64,000 nucleotides of DNA, from NCBI RefSeq assembly GCF_003473485.1, contig NC_053044.1:53856091-53920090 (forward strand). Reading direction: 5' to 3'. The stretch comes from Medicago truncatula (Eukaryota > Streptophyta > Magnoliopsida > Fabales > Fabaceae). This document shows, piece by piece, positions 1 to 10,740 of this stretch. The notes under the pieces were generated by a model that had not been told where the DNA came from, searched no databases, and saw only the letters and a list, made by a program, of their open reading frames with translations. Positions within the stretch are counted from its first letter, which is position 1, and each line of letters begins with the position of its first letter. Position numbers and translations under genes: made by a program.

Positions 1-939
1 GGATGAATCAACCAACCCACAGAATCTCCCTTCAACCCACTCCTTCATCTCATCCATCATCACACCTGCCCCCCACGGTCTCTTATCCGGGTCACACAGG
101 TTACCACCGTGAACTGCCACCTTAATCAAACCTGGAAACTCAAAACTTGGCGATCCATACAATAAAACCCTACCCAAGCTAGCAAACGTTGGAAAATCAC
201 CACCAATTGTAAACTTCCCTTGGTGCCCTTCCTTGATCCTCCAGTAACATAGGTGAGTTTCCAATGGTTGAATCGGAATTTCAACCCCACTTATCTTCTT
301 TACTAGCTTGTTCACCCAAGCTCCTACTGTCACAACACATTTTTTGCCACGGAATTTTTCACCTTTCGCAGTTAAAATAACAACGCTACCACCATCGTTT
401 TTTATGTCTACAACTTCAACATTGTCGTTTAACACAGCACCGTGGCTACGCGCCAGTGACTGAAACATCGTTACAGCTTTTGTGGCTTTGATAACACCAC
501 CGTATTCTGTTGAGAGACCAACCCAATCATCTGGAATGTCGATCCTGCCGGAGAATTTCTCGGCAACTTGTTCACGGCGGAGGAGTTGACAGGGGAGATT
601 GTTTTGGCGGCAGTTTTCGACGACAGAGAGAATCATTGGATCGTTTGAAGAACCCATGTCAAAGTGATGAGCTTTGTAATAGACATTGAAGCCTGCTTGA
701 GCTTGAGCTTCTTCCCATAATTGGTAGGATTTCATGACCATTTGGCAGTAATGTTGTTGAGGATAAGCTGCGCGAATTGTGCGGGATTCACCGTGGGAGG
801 AACCACGGTGGTGAAGAAAATCGAATTGTTCGAGAACCAGGGTTTTGAGGCCTCGTTTGGCAGCGTAGTAGGCGGTGGAGCTTCCCATGACGCCGGCGCC
901 GACAATAATGACATCATAATCGGAACCTGAAGACTCCAT
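1..939 (-). CDS. Probable sarcosine oxidase (FAD-dependent amine oxidoreductase), N-terminal 313 codons, cut by window edge
   Basis: An uninterrupted frame runs from an ATG at 939-937 to the window edge, so it is intronless as far as seen. An N-terminal dinucleotide-binding fold carries the FAD motif GAGVMG at residues 14-19, followed by SSHGESRTIR (47-56), typical of the monomeric sarcosine oxidase/pipecolate oxidase family. Later stretches (IPIQPLETHLCYW, FPTFASLGRVLLYG, KVAVHGG) fit the substrate domain. Known family members oxidise N-methyl amino acids such as sarcosine, or pipecolate, with H2O2 release; plant members are thought to be peroxisomal. The C-terminus, which would hold the flavin-linking cysteine and any peroxisomal signal, lies outside the window. 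A Mutator-like element begins 92 bp upstream of the ATG and may form part of its promoter. The family is clear; the substrate is inferred. Confidence 0.88.
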   Translation of the reverse strand, partial: MESSGSDYDVIIVGAGVMGSSTAYYAAKRGLKTLVLEQFDFLHHRGSSHGESRTIRAAYPQQHYCQMVMKSYQLWEEAQAQAGFNVYYKAHHFDMGSSNDPMILSVVENCRQNNLPCQLLRREQVAEKFSGRIDIPDDWVGLSTEYGGVIKATKAVTMFQSLARSHGAVLNDNVEVVDIKNDGGSVVILTAKGEKFRGKKCVVTVGAWVNKLVKKISGVEIPIQPLETHLCYWRIKEGHQGKFTIGGDFPTFASLGRVLLYGSPSFEFPGLIKVAVHGGNLCDPDKRPWGAGVMMDEMKEWVEGRFCGLVDSS

Positions 940-1030
940 CTTTTTTGATTGATTGATTGGTGAATGTGGTGAGTGATCGTTGATTTGATATTGTTAAGAT
1001 GAGAAATTGAGAATGAAGTGATAGAATATA

Positions 1031-2496
1031 GGCTTAATTGCACTTTTGGCCCTCTATGTTTTAAGAAGTTGCGATTTTGGCCCCCTAATTAATTAAAATA
1101 TAAAACAGCCTCTATGTATTGGATTTTTGGCAGTTTTGGCCCCCTAGATCAATTTTGACTCGGTCACGTGACACTTCAAAGCCGTCAGGTGTGCATTGTT
1201 TTAATTAAAAATAAATAAAAAAAACACATAAATTAAAATAATTAAATAAATGAAAAAAAACAACAAATAATTAAAAAAAAAAAATGAAGGAAATCATGTT
1301 TCAAAATCTGATAATCCCTCTTCTTCCTCTCATCTCTTTCTAAAACACTGATATTCTCTCTCTCCAAAACCCTTTGTTCCAAAATCTTGAAGCTTTATCA
1401 CCACCATGGATTTGCTCCGATTGAATATCTCTCGTATTCGAATTGTGACCAGAAACACGAGGAAGTAAAATGGCATTCTAATTTTTCAAACACAGGTAAA
1501 CTAGTTGTAACATTCAGGAACAGAGTTGATGAGGAAATATAAATAGAAACTATCATTATACTTTTAATAATGTAAACAGTATGCAATTGTTTCTAAATTT
1601 TTGGGAGATCATCAAATTGATAATACAGAGAGTTCTTATTCATGCATACAAGGTAACATGTAGGAGTTATTGTGTCTCGGATGATGAGTTTTAAAACACT
1701 TTTTAACTGATTCAAGAATATATATATATTCTTACTATTAAAGATTATTCATATATTCTTGCATTATTCATGCTGACACTGATAATATTGCATTTATAAC
1801 TGCAAATTAACAAATAACTGAGCAGTTTATAATAGATATACAGATAGGAAACGACGGAGTAAAGGAGGAAAAAAAAGAATTTATATGATAAATATATCAT
1901 GCTATTGGATTGTTAGGGAACAATGGAGGTGTAATTCTTATTCAAGTTATGTATAAGCAACATGCAACTAATATAGTTGCCTTGTTTTATGTCATTTATA
2001 TATGTCAAAGTGCATGTGATATGCTCCTTTTTCTTTTGATAAAAACGAAACTTTCGTTTCGTTCCGTTCAATAGAACATTATTTTATTATCGTGCTTGCA
2101 TTGAGCTACTTATCTTTTTTCCATGCTTCTGTCAATGGAGCAGATTCTTGAATCAGTGTTTTAGAGAGATATGAGAGGAAGAAGAGCTATAATCAAATTT
2201 TGGAACACAATTTCCTTCCTTTTTTTTCTTTCCTTTTTATTTTTTTTAATTATTTGTTGTTTTTTTCATTTATTTAATTCTTTAATTTATATGTGGCTTT
2301 TTTATTTTTTTTTAATTAAAACAATGCACATGTGGCGGCTTTGAAGTGCCACATCAGCGTTGACCGAGTCAAAATTGGTTTAGGGGCCAAAACTGCCAAA
2401 GATCCGATACATAGGAGGTTGTTTTGTATTTTAATTAGTTAAGGGTCCAAAATCGCAACTTCTTGAAACATAGGGAGCCAAAAGTGCAATTGAGCC
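1031..2496. mobile_element. Non-autonomous Mutator-like element (MULE), 1466 bp, with 9-bp TSD
   Basis: The long terminal inverted repeats start GGCTTAATTGCACTTTTGGC on the left and mirror the right end (..CAAAAGTGCAATTGAGCC). Similarity continues inward for roughly 300 bp on each side. The element is flanked by a perfect 9-bp direct repeat, TAGAATATA, at 1022-1030 and 2497-2505. Nine-bp duplications and long inverted repeats are characteristic of Mutator-like transposons. No transposase frame is visible inside. It lies directly upstream of the sarcosine oxidase start. Confidence 0.85.
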
Positions 2497-2582
2497 TAGA
2501 ATATAATGTGAACTGTTTTTTTTTTTTTGTTTAATTATAAACCTTAATTGACAGCAAAAACATAATTTCGTCATAAGTAAAT

Positions 2583-2728
2583 GTCCCCATGAGCTTAACT
2601 CATTTGGTAAGGGATAATGCACAATATATGCAGGGGTCGGGGTTCGAATCCCGGACACCCCACTTATTCATCTTTAAGGTGAATTTCTCTAGCCATTAGG
2701 CTGCTTGACCAAAAAAAAGAAAAAATTG
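2583..2728 (+). mobile_element. tRNA-derived SINE with 7-bp TSD
   Basis: It starts GTCCCCATGAGCTTAACTC and contains an A-box-like stretch (TTAACTCATTTGGTAAGGG) and a B-box (GGTTCGAATCCC). A non-tRNA 3' part (..CCATTAGGCTGCTTGACC) and a short A-rich tail follow. AGTAAAT flanks both sides (2576-2582 and 2729-2735). It is not a tRNA gene because the acceptor stem and cloverleaf are incomplete and a SINE 3' body follows. Confidence 0.8.
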
Positions 2729-3751
2729 AGTAAATAGGCAAAAAAAAACCCCGAAATTGTAGCATTTGTCAAAAACCCCTCTGACATTTAAGAAACTTCA
2801 AATCCCCTCTGAAATTGTCAAACGTTAGTCAATTACCCCCCTCTGTTTGTTTTGGCTGTTAAACCATATGACGTGGCAAATAAATGTACATGTGGCACCT
2901 CCACATTGGCTGAATTTTATGTCACGTCATGGGGATAAATGACTTTTTTTCTTTCTTTCTTCATCTTCCACTTCTTCATCATCTTCAACATCACTTTCAT
3001 CAATGTTCATAAAAAATGCAGAATTTGTTTTAAGAAACAACATCATCGTCGTCATCATCTCATTGCTTCACTCTATGTGATGGTGGCTTATATCATGTAT
3101 CATTTTTTATGGTAAATTCAGTGTGGTAAATGCATGCATCATTTTATGAAAGGGTGGAAAAAATTCAGTGTGGTAAATGCATGTATCATTTTATGAAGCT
3201 TCATCTTCATCCTTTTAATCTAAATTTTCAGAGAGACTGAGAGAGAAAGAATTGTTTCACCATCGTTCTTCATGAGATTTAAAAAAAAAATAATAATTGA
3301 GTTGATGCAAATATAGATCTTGTTTGAGAACATGATATTGGGGAAGGATGGCTCCATTACTTTAGTTTTGAGTTTGCTTGGATGATGGTAAATTTATATT
3401 ATTGATAATGAGATGATGATGATGTTCTTCGATAGGTTGTAGTTTTTCAAAATAAATTATGCATTTTTTATAAACATTCATGAAAGTGATGTTGAAGATG
3501 ATGAAGTGGAAGGAAGAAGATGAAGAAGAAAAAAAGTCATTTACCTCTATGATGTGGCATAAAATTCAGCCAATGTGGAGGTGCCACGTGTACATTTACT
3601 TACCACGTCATATGGTTTAATAATCAAAACAAACGAAGGGGGGTAATTGACTAACGTTTGACCATTTCATGGGGGTGTTTGAAGTTTCTTAAAAGTCAGG
3701 GGAGTTTTTGACGAAAGTTACGATTTCAGATTTTTTTTTTCCTATTCACTC
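2727..3751. mobile_element. Long-TIR element (~1.0 kb), non-autonomous, Mutator-like type probable
   Basis: The first ~270 bp and last ~270 bp are inverted copies of each other: left GAGTAAATAGGCAAAAAAAA.. ACATGTGGCACCTCCACATTGGC, right mirror GCCAATGTGGAGGTGCCACG .. TTCACTC. No transposase is visible. A clear target-site duplication was not found, and the left tip overlaps the duplication of the neighbouring SINE. The interior holds a short tandem duplication around 3118-3200 (a TTCAGTGTGGTAAATGCATG unit, twice). Confidence 0.7.
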
Positions 3752-3761
3752 TATTATAATT

Positions 3762-5468
3762 ATTTGATGTCTCGGCATTATTTTACTCTTGTGTTTGTTA
3801 TTGAACAAAATATCCTTTTAACAGATAAAAAACAACTGATAAAAAGAATGGTTGTAATTTTGTAACAAACGTTTCTTTTATATAGTTTTATTCAAACAAA
3901 CTAAGTTATTTTTTAAAAGAAAAAAATTTAAGAACAATTTTTTGGGTGTTTTTTGTATGGTTAAAACCGAATTAACCGTGATTTTCTCAAATCCATATCC
4001 ATGATTTTCTCAGAGTTTATTATATTTAGAAAAATCTGTATTTTTAGTTATGAATCATACGAAAAGTATCTAAAGAATTTATACCTAAGTTTTGTCCTTT
4101 TAAAAAAAATAAACAGATTTTTTATAATGTTACGTGTATTTTAATCCGTAAAAAAAGGGCTTTATGAGACCATCTGTTATAATTTTTTAAGAAACAAAAT
4201 CATTTTTTTTACCACTAAAAAAATCACTTTTTCAGAAAAATATATCACTTTAAATAAAAAGTAGAGTAAATTACACTCCTCTCCCTTCAAAGATGTTTGA
4301 ATTACACTCCTCTTCTCTCATCTCTTATGTTAAAATATACACTCCTCTCATTTCAAAAGTAAACTTTATACTCCTCTCCTCTGTAAGATGTTTGAATTAC
4401 AACTCTCCCTTAATAATTAAATATGCACTGCACTTTAATCTATTTGAACATAAATAAATATTTTTATGATATATACTATACTAATTTTGAACCAACATTT
4501 AAGAAAAACAAATTTATTTCTTTATAATTTAAATGTTTTCTTTATATATAATATAGATATTAAAAAAATATGGACGGAATATTTATCACCAATGCTTAAC
4601 AAAATACGAGAAACATATTTTCATAAGACAAATTAACGTCATCTTTGTAATTTTGACATATTTTTAGTTCATCGTTGTATCATTTTAGGAAATATCATAC
4701 GAGATCCTTTTAAGTTGTATGATTGTAACAAGTGAATATAATTTAACAAATAATATTAAGGATAGTAAAATTGTTTGCTAAACAAAAAAATGGATTTGTT
4801 TTTCCCATCTTATCCAGTTCTCAAGCCCCCTATAATTTTTACAAAAATGCCCATGGAATTTCGGATTATAAAATTCGAAAACATCCAAACTGAGTTCTGA
4901 TTTTATAATCTGAAATATGCTTATATATAATCAAGAATCAAAATTTCTCCAATTTCAGCAGTTTTGAATTTTGCTTTTAAAAACAACCAAAAAATAAAGT
5001 AAAAGTAATAAAAACCTGTCAAATAAAATCATTAAAATACCACTAAAAAATTATAGAAATCGAATATAGCTAATGCAATTTTATTTTTATTTTTATGAGA
5101 ATATGAAAAATTAAACAAATGCAAAAATGAGTCTAAACGATTAAATATTTTGGAATTTGTGGGACGGAGTCTCGTAAGAAGTCCCTTCTAATGGAGTCTT
5201 TATCCTTGATTTTTTTTTTATGATTTTTTGGGGAAGTTTCGGAGCAATCTGATCAAGTGGACCGAAAACTGCATTTTTTTACTAAGAATAACTAACAATG
5301 ACATAAAACAGAAGGATTAGAGTTATAAAGATTAATATGTTCCTTAAACTGATTATGTATGTTACAAACAAACTCATAATTTATGCAGATACAGTTCGTA
5401 TTATATAATCTGAAATGTTTTCCCTCTAAAAAATGGTGTTATGGGATGTTCATAATAAAAAAATGGTC
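3762..5468. other. AT-rich intergenic stretch without a gene
   Basis: No coding frame with recognisable similarity is seen. Positions 4263-4420 hold a run of phrases related to 'ATTACACTCCTCTC' repeated about four times; this looks like one decayed end of a terminal-inverted-repeat element with no partner. The rest is low-complexity AT sequence. Confidence 0.5.
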
Positions 5469-5630
5469 ATGTTAACCGGTGCCCGGACACTGGTTAAGGA
5501 AGTTAAAAGAGAAAGTTTTAAATTAAAAATGTCACTTTTTATACTTTTAAGACCTTGAATGCACAAGTTCCAATGTAATATTACTACATTTGACTTCCCT
5601 AGCTAGTGCCTCGGAGGCACCGGTTAACAT
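5469..5630. mobile_element. MITE, ~162 bp, ends ATGTTAACCGGTGCC
   Basis: The left end ATGTTAACCGGTGCC is mirrored by the right end GGCACCGGTTAACAT. The interior is AT-rich and non-coding. The same terminal signature recurs at 16444-16617, and more loosely at 15727-15854 and 41516, so it is a dispersed family. Confidence 0.7.
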
Positions 5631-5980
5631 TTCCAAAAAAAAAATCAAGGAACACGCCCTACTTTTTAAGGTTTTCGGATTATACAATATGAATTGGTGA
5701 TAAACTCATTTTTTTTCATCCCACAGGAAAGAAAAAACTCAATTCGAATCATAAAATCCCAAAATCACGTGATCATTATCGTAAAAAAAAATAAAAATAA
5801 GGCGAGCGAAAATTGGTTAAAGTGGAAATAATAACAACCACAAAAAAATTGGTAAAATTGTCTAACCCCGTTCATCCAACCCTTTTTGTCAACTATACTA
5901 TTAATCAGTATGTAATGATGCGGGCGGCGAACCAACTTGGATAAGCGAGTTAAAACTTTCACTCTTTTCCATTCTATTTA

Positions 5981-6555
5981 GGGGTGGGAATAGGCCAGGC
6001 CGCTCGTCAGGGGCCTATGACCCGACCTACTTAAAGCTCGGCTCGACCTAACTCGTTTATTAAATAGGTTAGACTCAAGTTTTTTAAAAAGCTCATTAAT
6101 TTAAATAGGCTAAGACTTATAGAAAAACCTATCAGGCTATGTGTAATTATATATACTACTATATTATATAATACACGCGTATTAACCTCTATAAAATACA
6201 TTTTATAGTATACATGTATTAGCCTCTACAAAATGGACGTGTTAGCTCCGTAAAATTTTAGTGGATATATATGTTAATAAAGTGGGGGAAATGAATGTAC
6301 ATGCTTTACAAAATTTTATTGATTTATTAACCTTTTAGAAAATGTATGTTTATTAGTCTTTTTTGTAAGTATGTCAAATGTTATATTTAAAATTGTTAGT
6401 ATAAATTAGACTTTTAAACAGGCTAATAGGCAGATTGAGCTTTTAAAAAGGTCAGGTCAGGCTTAAATAAAGTCTTTGACAGGCTAACCTTAGGCTTTAG
6501 TTTTTTCAACTAGGCTCGACCTATTTAAGTAAAGTCCGGCTCGACCCGGCTTAAT
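5981..6555. repeat. Dispersed repeat beginning GGGGTGGGAATAGGCC
   Basis: It starts with GGGGTGGGAATAGGCCAGGC and ends near CGGCTCGACCCGGCTT, with several 'AGGCTCGACCTATTTAAG'-like internal phrases. The middle part (about 6240-6400) is clearly similar to 45400-45530, and the end to 45650-45720, so the two are copies of one non-coding family. Terminal duplications were not found. Confidence 0.6.
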
Positions 6556-6732
6556 TGATAATAACAAAACATTTGTACAAAAAAAAACACAATTTTGTCA
6601 AAAAAAATATATAGAGAGAAATGTGATTTTTAAGAACATGGAGATTGGAAAAAGAAGCTCATTTGCATTAGTGTTTACTTGATTGTTTATGTTTAGATTA
6701 GATGACTATGTATATGTAATGCAGGACACGAG

Positions 6733-7104
6733 CAGGGGCGGATCCACACTGAAACATGGTGTGGCAGTTGCCACACCAGATTATTCCCTTTTTTTTCATA
6801 TACTTGACTTAAATTATTATATATATAATATAAGTCGCAAACATATCAGAACTTCTTTCTTGGCTCAATGGTATGTGCTGAGTGAGTTCGATTCCTGGCG
6901 TGTTGCTATTTTGATGTTTTTTTTTAAATTATTTGTATTAAAAAAGGGTGTTGCTGGGAATCGAACTAGTAACAACAAGGTAAAACGCAATCACCCAAAC
7001 CACTTATCTATAGCATTTAAGGTATCAATGTTTTACTTTGTTAATATATATAGTTGCTTTGAAAGTTTTGCCACACCAATATCAAATGTCTAGATCCGCC
7101 CATG
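6733..7104. mobile_element. Non-autonomous hAT element, 372 bp, with perfect 8-bp TSD
   Basis: The termini are CAGGGGCGGATC at the left and GATCCGCCCATG at the right, a classic hAT-type inverted repeat. GACACGAG flanks it exactly on both sides (6725-6732 and 7105-7112). The interior contains two tRNA-like modules in opposite orientations: TTGGCTCAATGGTATG..GTTCGATTCC near 6853-6893, and reverse-oriented GGGAATCGAAC near 6956-6966. No transposase is present. Confidence 0.88.
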
Positions 7105-7203
7105 GACACGAGTTGGTCTTTGAGAAAATAAAACACAATTTTACTCTTTCAAAAATTAAATAAGATTACATTGGTCTTTACGTTAAACTTTATGCAAAAT
7201 TTT

Positions 7204-7543
7204 ATGGGTGCGTTTGATTTGCTAAAAAATGAAGGACAGGACAGAACAACTCCAGTTGTCTAGTGTTTGATTTGTAAAACTGTTTCAGGTACAGGACAAA
7301 CTGGAGGCAAGAGACATGACAAAAATTGATATTTTTGTGCCTCAACAAACCACAGCACAACTTTTTGTCCTACGTACAAGTTGTCTAAAATATCAAAATA
7401 GCATTTTGTTCCCCAAAAATTGTATAAAACAAAAAATTATTCAATGTGATAAAAATTTGTCCTGTGCTGTTCTCCCTTGTATTGTGCTGTTCTTTTTTGT
7501 ACTGTTCTGTACTGTACTTGCTGTTTTGCAAACCAAATGCACC
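7204..7543. mobile_element. MITE, ~340 bp, ends GGGTGCGTTTGATTTGC
   Basis: The left end GGGTGCGTTTGATTTGC is mirrored by GCAAACCAAATGCACCC at the right. Near-palindromic blocks (GGACAGGACAGAAC / GTTCTGTACTGTACT) lie inside. TAT flanks both ends, consistent with a 2-3 bp duplication (PIF/Harbinger-like or similar). The apparent frame at 7316-7549 is not a gene. Confidence 0.65.
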
Positions 7544-8409
7544 CTATAAGTGACAGAATAGGAACCTCTTGATAATATATAAGAAACTTGATCCTAACCG
7601 CGAAAGTTATCAAATAAAGTGTGACTTTAATCGCGATATATCGATAAAATCAACATTATAAAAGTTCATGATCCAAGAACAGAGAAAAATTTCTCATAAT
7701 ATAGAAAATTGAAATTGATTAGTCTTCAAATTCTAATCTGAGAATTACATGAGCTTCTTATTTATATCCTAAGCTTGAAATACTATAAATGAATTCTCAC
7801 TACCATGCATTTACCAAATATATTATAAGTGCATGTTTATTACCTACAAAATAGACACTAATATGATTAAAACTCCCATTAGTCGAATATTCTAAAATGG
7901 AGACGTATCTGTATCAGATACCGATACTCCGCGATGCTCGCAGATATGTACTCACAGAATATCATAATTAATTATTTTAGTTTAAAATATATATTTTATC
8001 GAATACTTATAAGATATTTGACATATACACACATATACTTATAAGATAATTCACAAAGACGTAAAAAAAAAAACGAAAAGTAAAAAAATGAGTTTGTGTT
8101 GTTAAAATTCAATGTATATATGATTCAATTTAAAATATGAACCACTATAATTATTTTTATTAACCAATTAAAAATTATGTTTTTGGTGGATGAAAGTAAC
8201 GAGAGAGGAGATTCAATCAATCAACATTAAACAAACTTTATCTGAGTTCCTTTATTGATGTATTTGTTAATATTCTAACATATAAATGAAAATAGAATAT
8301 GATTTATACGAAAACTTTACATTTATTTTTATTTTGATCACATATTATTTTTTGTAAATTATAATTTTAATGATTATATAGTATTTAATGTTTAAAAAAA
8401 AGATTATAT

Positions 8410-8505
8410 TTTTTTTTTTGTGTCTGGGGTTCGAACCCGAACCACAGACCTTGCATATATTATTATGTATTGTCCTTACCAACTGAATTAAACTTACGGG
8501 GATAA
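8410..8505 (-). mobile_element. Degenerate tRNA-derived SINE, reverse orientation
   Basis: On the minus strand, CAGTTGGTAAGGACAATAC (A-box region) is followed by GGTTCGGGTTCGAACCCCAG (B-box region) and then an A-rich tail, seen as a T run at 8409-8420. The layout matches the SINE at 2583-2728, but the 3' body is missing. No convincing target-site duplication was found. Confidence 0.6.
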
Positions 8506-8913
8506 ATAGTATTGAAGAGTAATCCATGCTTATTTTTTTTAAATATTTTACATCCATATAATCATTAATATAAATATTTTGTTAAATTTTAAAAAATTAT
8601 GCGTATATGTATCACATCGTATCCACATCCCTAGCACGTATCGGGGCTTCTCAGGTTTGTTCTTACCGAGTAGGAGTTAAGTGGATGCTGTTGTTTTAAA
8701 TTTGTGTACGTTCAAAAAACACAAACAGTTAACAAAGAAACGTGCTACTGCAGCAGCTGCTGCTAGGGTTTTTCCTTCATTTTTCAATCTTCACCTCTTC
8801 GTCTTCAGGTTCAGAAATTTTGTGTTTCTTGAAAACCTTTGTTAATTTCTTAACGTTTTCTTCTATTTTCTCATTCCCTAATTTATGTCTGGGTCGCTTT
8901 TTCAGCTGAAACG

Positions 8914-10740
8914 ATGACTCGCGTGTATATTGGAAATCTCGATTCAAGAATTTCTGAGAGGGATCTTGAAGATGATTTCCATGTTTTTGGAGTTATACGA
9001 AGGTAACTCAATCACTTTTTTATAAATTTGAATTAGAATCTCCGCATTACAGTGAATTAGGTCAACAAGTAATTTCATACTTCCCAATTGGATTTTTGAA
9101 TTGTCAGCTTGAAAATTATATTCAAATTAAATTAATGTAACTTCCTGTTAAACTATCATTTATACTTTATAATTATTTTGATTAGATCATAATTTAATTT
9201 TGTGAATTTTGTCTGTGTAGTGTGTGGGTTGCAAGGAGGCCTCCTGGTTATGCTTTCATTGACTTTGATGACCGCAGAGATGCGCTTGATGCTATTCGTG
9301 AATTAGATGGTATGTTTTGAACCATTTTGACTGGCATTGTTAATTTGTCAAAATTTTCTCACTAATTGATTATTATTTTGTTTCATGCTCATGTACTTTT
9401 GTGCTTAATTGTTTAATCTGTTTATGGTGGATGTGTTGAATTTGAAGGGGATATTTTCTCCTTATTTTGATTTACTTTTTTCATTTAAAGAAGCTGTAAG
9501 CTTATGAGCAAGTAGATACTCCCTTTCTTCTACTCATCACTGAGAAAACCTGTCCGGACCTATAACCAGTTTGATCTGTGCATCAGATTGGACATGCTAT
9601 TGAACTGGATCTATGACTGGTTTGGTGTGGCTCAGCTTTTTGCAGTTGATTGATTTAACCAAATGAAATTATGAAAATGTTCCCACTAAGATTCAAACAC
9701 AAGCTAATATGTAAAAAGAACACGAACCACTGTGCCAGAATATTTTATGTATAAACTTGCAGTGTTTGTTATTTATACAATAATAAAACCAATGCAATGT
9801 TAAGGGAACTGGCTTATACTGTTAATCTATATTGAGTCTTACTTTTTTTTCACTATTCTCAATTATTTTTGGCATGAAAGTTATTGAAATCAATGTATAC
9901 CAGTTCAGCCATACGATTTCATCAGTGTGCTTTATTTTTTTGCTAGGAATGCTTTTTTGTTTCAATTCTAAAATATGGATTGGTATATCCTTCCACTCTA
10001 TTCAATGGGGAGGCACCTGGGTTGCTTAATTTTCCCTACTATTTACTGTGCCTTTTCATTTTTCTTCTATGGAGCAGGTAAAAATGGTTGGAGGGTAGAG
10101 CTTTCTCACAACTCTAAAACTGGAGGTGGAGGGGGAGGCAGAGGTGGTGGTGGCGGTGGTGGTGGTCGTGGTCGGTCTGGTGGGGGTGGTTCTGATTTGA
10201 AATGTTATGAGTGTGGTGAACCTGGTCATTTTGCCCGCGAGTGTAATTCTTCTCGTGGTGGCTCTGGACGACGTCGGAGCCGCAGTCCACCTCGATTTCG
10301 CAGGAGCCCAAGTTACGGGCGAAGGTGAGATTGCTTTATTCTGAATTTATTGTGATGAAAATAAGATACAGGCTATTCTTCCAAAGTTAAAAAAAAAATG
10401 ACATTGTTCCTTTATTTTTATTTTTATTGGGCATAACTTGTACCGAGTAACGTACTTTTTCATGATTTGGTGGTAATATTTGTTTTACACATGTTTAAAT
10501 AAAAGTGTTTCATTTTCACACCTTTAATTGAAATGCACCAGGAGTTACAGTCCTCGTGAGCGGTCCCCTAGGCGGCGCAGCCCTTCTCCTCGTCGACGCA
10601 GCCCTTCACCTCGCCGGCGCAGCTATAGCAGGTCACCACCTCCTTACCGTGGGCGTGAGGACGCAACACATGCTAACGGGTTAGGTTCCATCTCTCTGCC
10701 TGGATTTACCTTGGTATCACTAGATGGTTGCCTGTTTTAA
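8914..10740 (+). CDS. RSZ22: RSZ22-type SR splicing factor (RRM, zinc knuckle, RS domain)
   Basis: Four coding exons: 8914-9002, 9221-9309, 10078-10324 and 10542-10740, joined at GT..AG sites with matching phases; 207 aa if read to the TAA at 10738-10740. The N-terminal RRM has VYIGNL (RNP2) and GYAFIDFDD (RNP1). A glycine-rich linker follows, then the CCHC knuckle [14 protein letters not shown], then repeated [16 protein letters not shown] RS dipeptides. Plant RSZ22/SRZ22 proteins are nuclear splicing regulators related to animal 9G8/SRSF7. A 5'-UTR intron probably ends at the AG just before CTGAAACGATG. The C-terminus is uncertain: family members end soon after 'YANG', whereas here the frame runs 21 residues past HANG. 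An alternative donor at 10680 with an acceptor near 11358 would give a different short tail. Confidence 0.9.

Noticed and set aside
1398..1586. 62-aa minus frame inside the first Mutator-like element
   Set aside because: No transposase features; random frame in AT-rich DNA.
2597..2665. tRNA gene (A- and B-box present)
   Set aside because: No proper acceptor stem; it sits inside a SINE with 3' body, A-rich tail and target-site duplication.
6683..7093. 136-aa frame
   Set aside because: Coincides with the hAT element and contains no transposase motifs.
7316..7549. 77-aa frame
   Set aside because: Lies across a MITE with inverted ends; the composition is that of the repeat.
10114..10311. His-rich minus-strand frame over the SR gene
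   Set aside because: Mirror image of the RSZ22 Gly/Arg-rich exon; no independent support.
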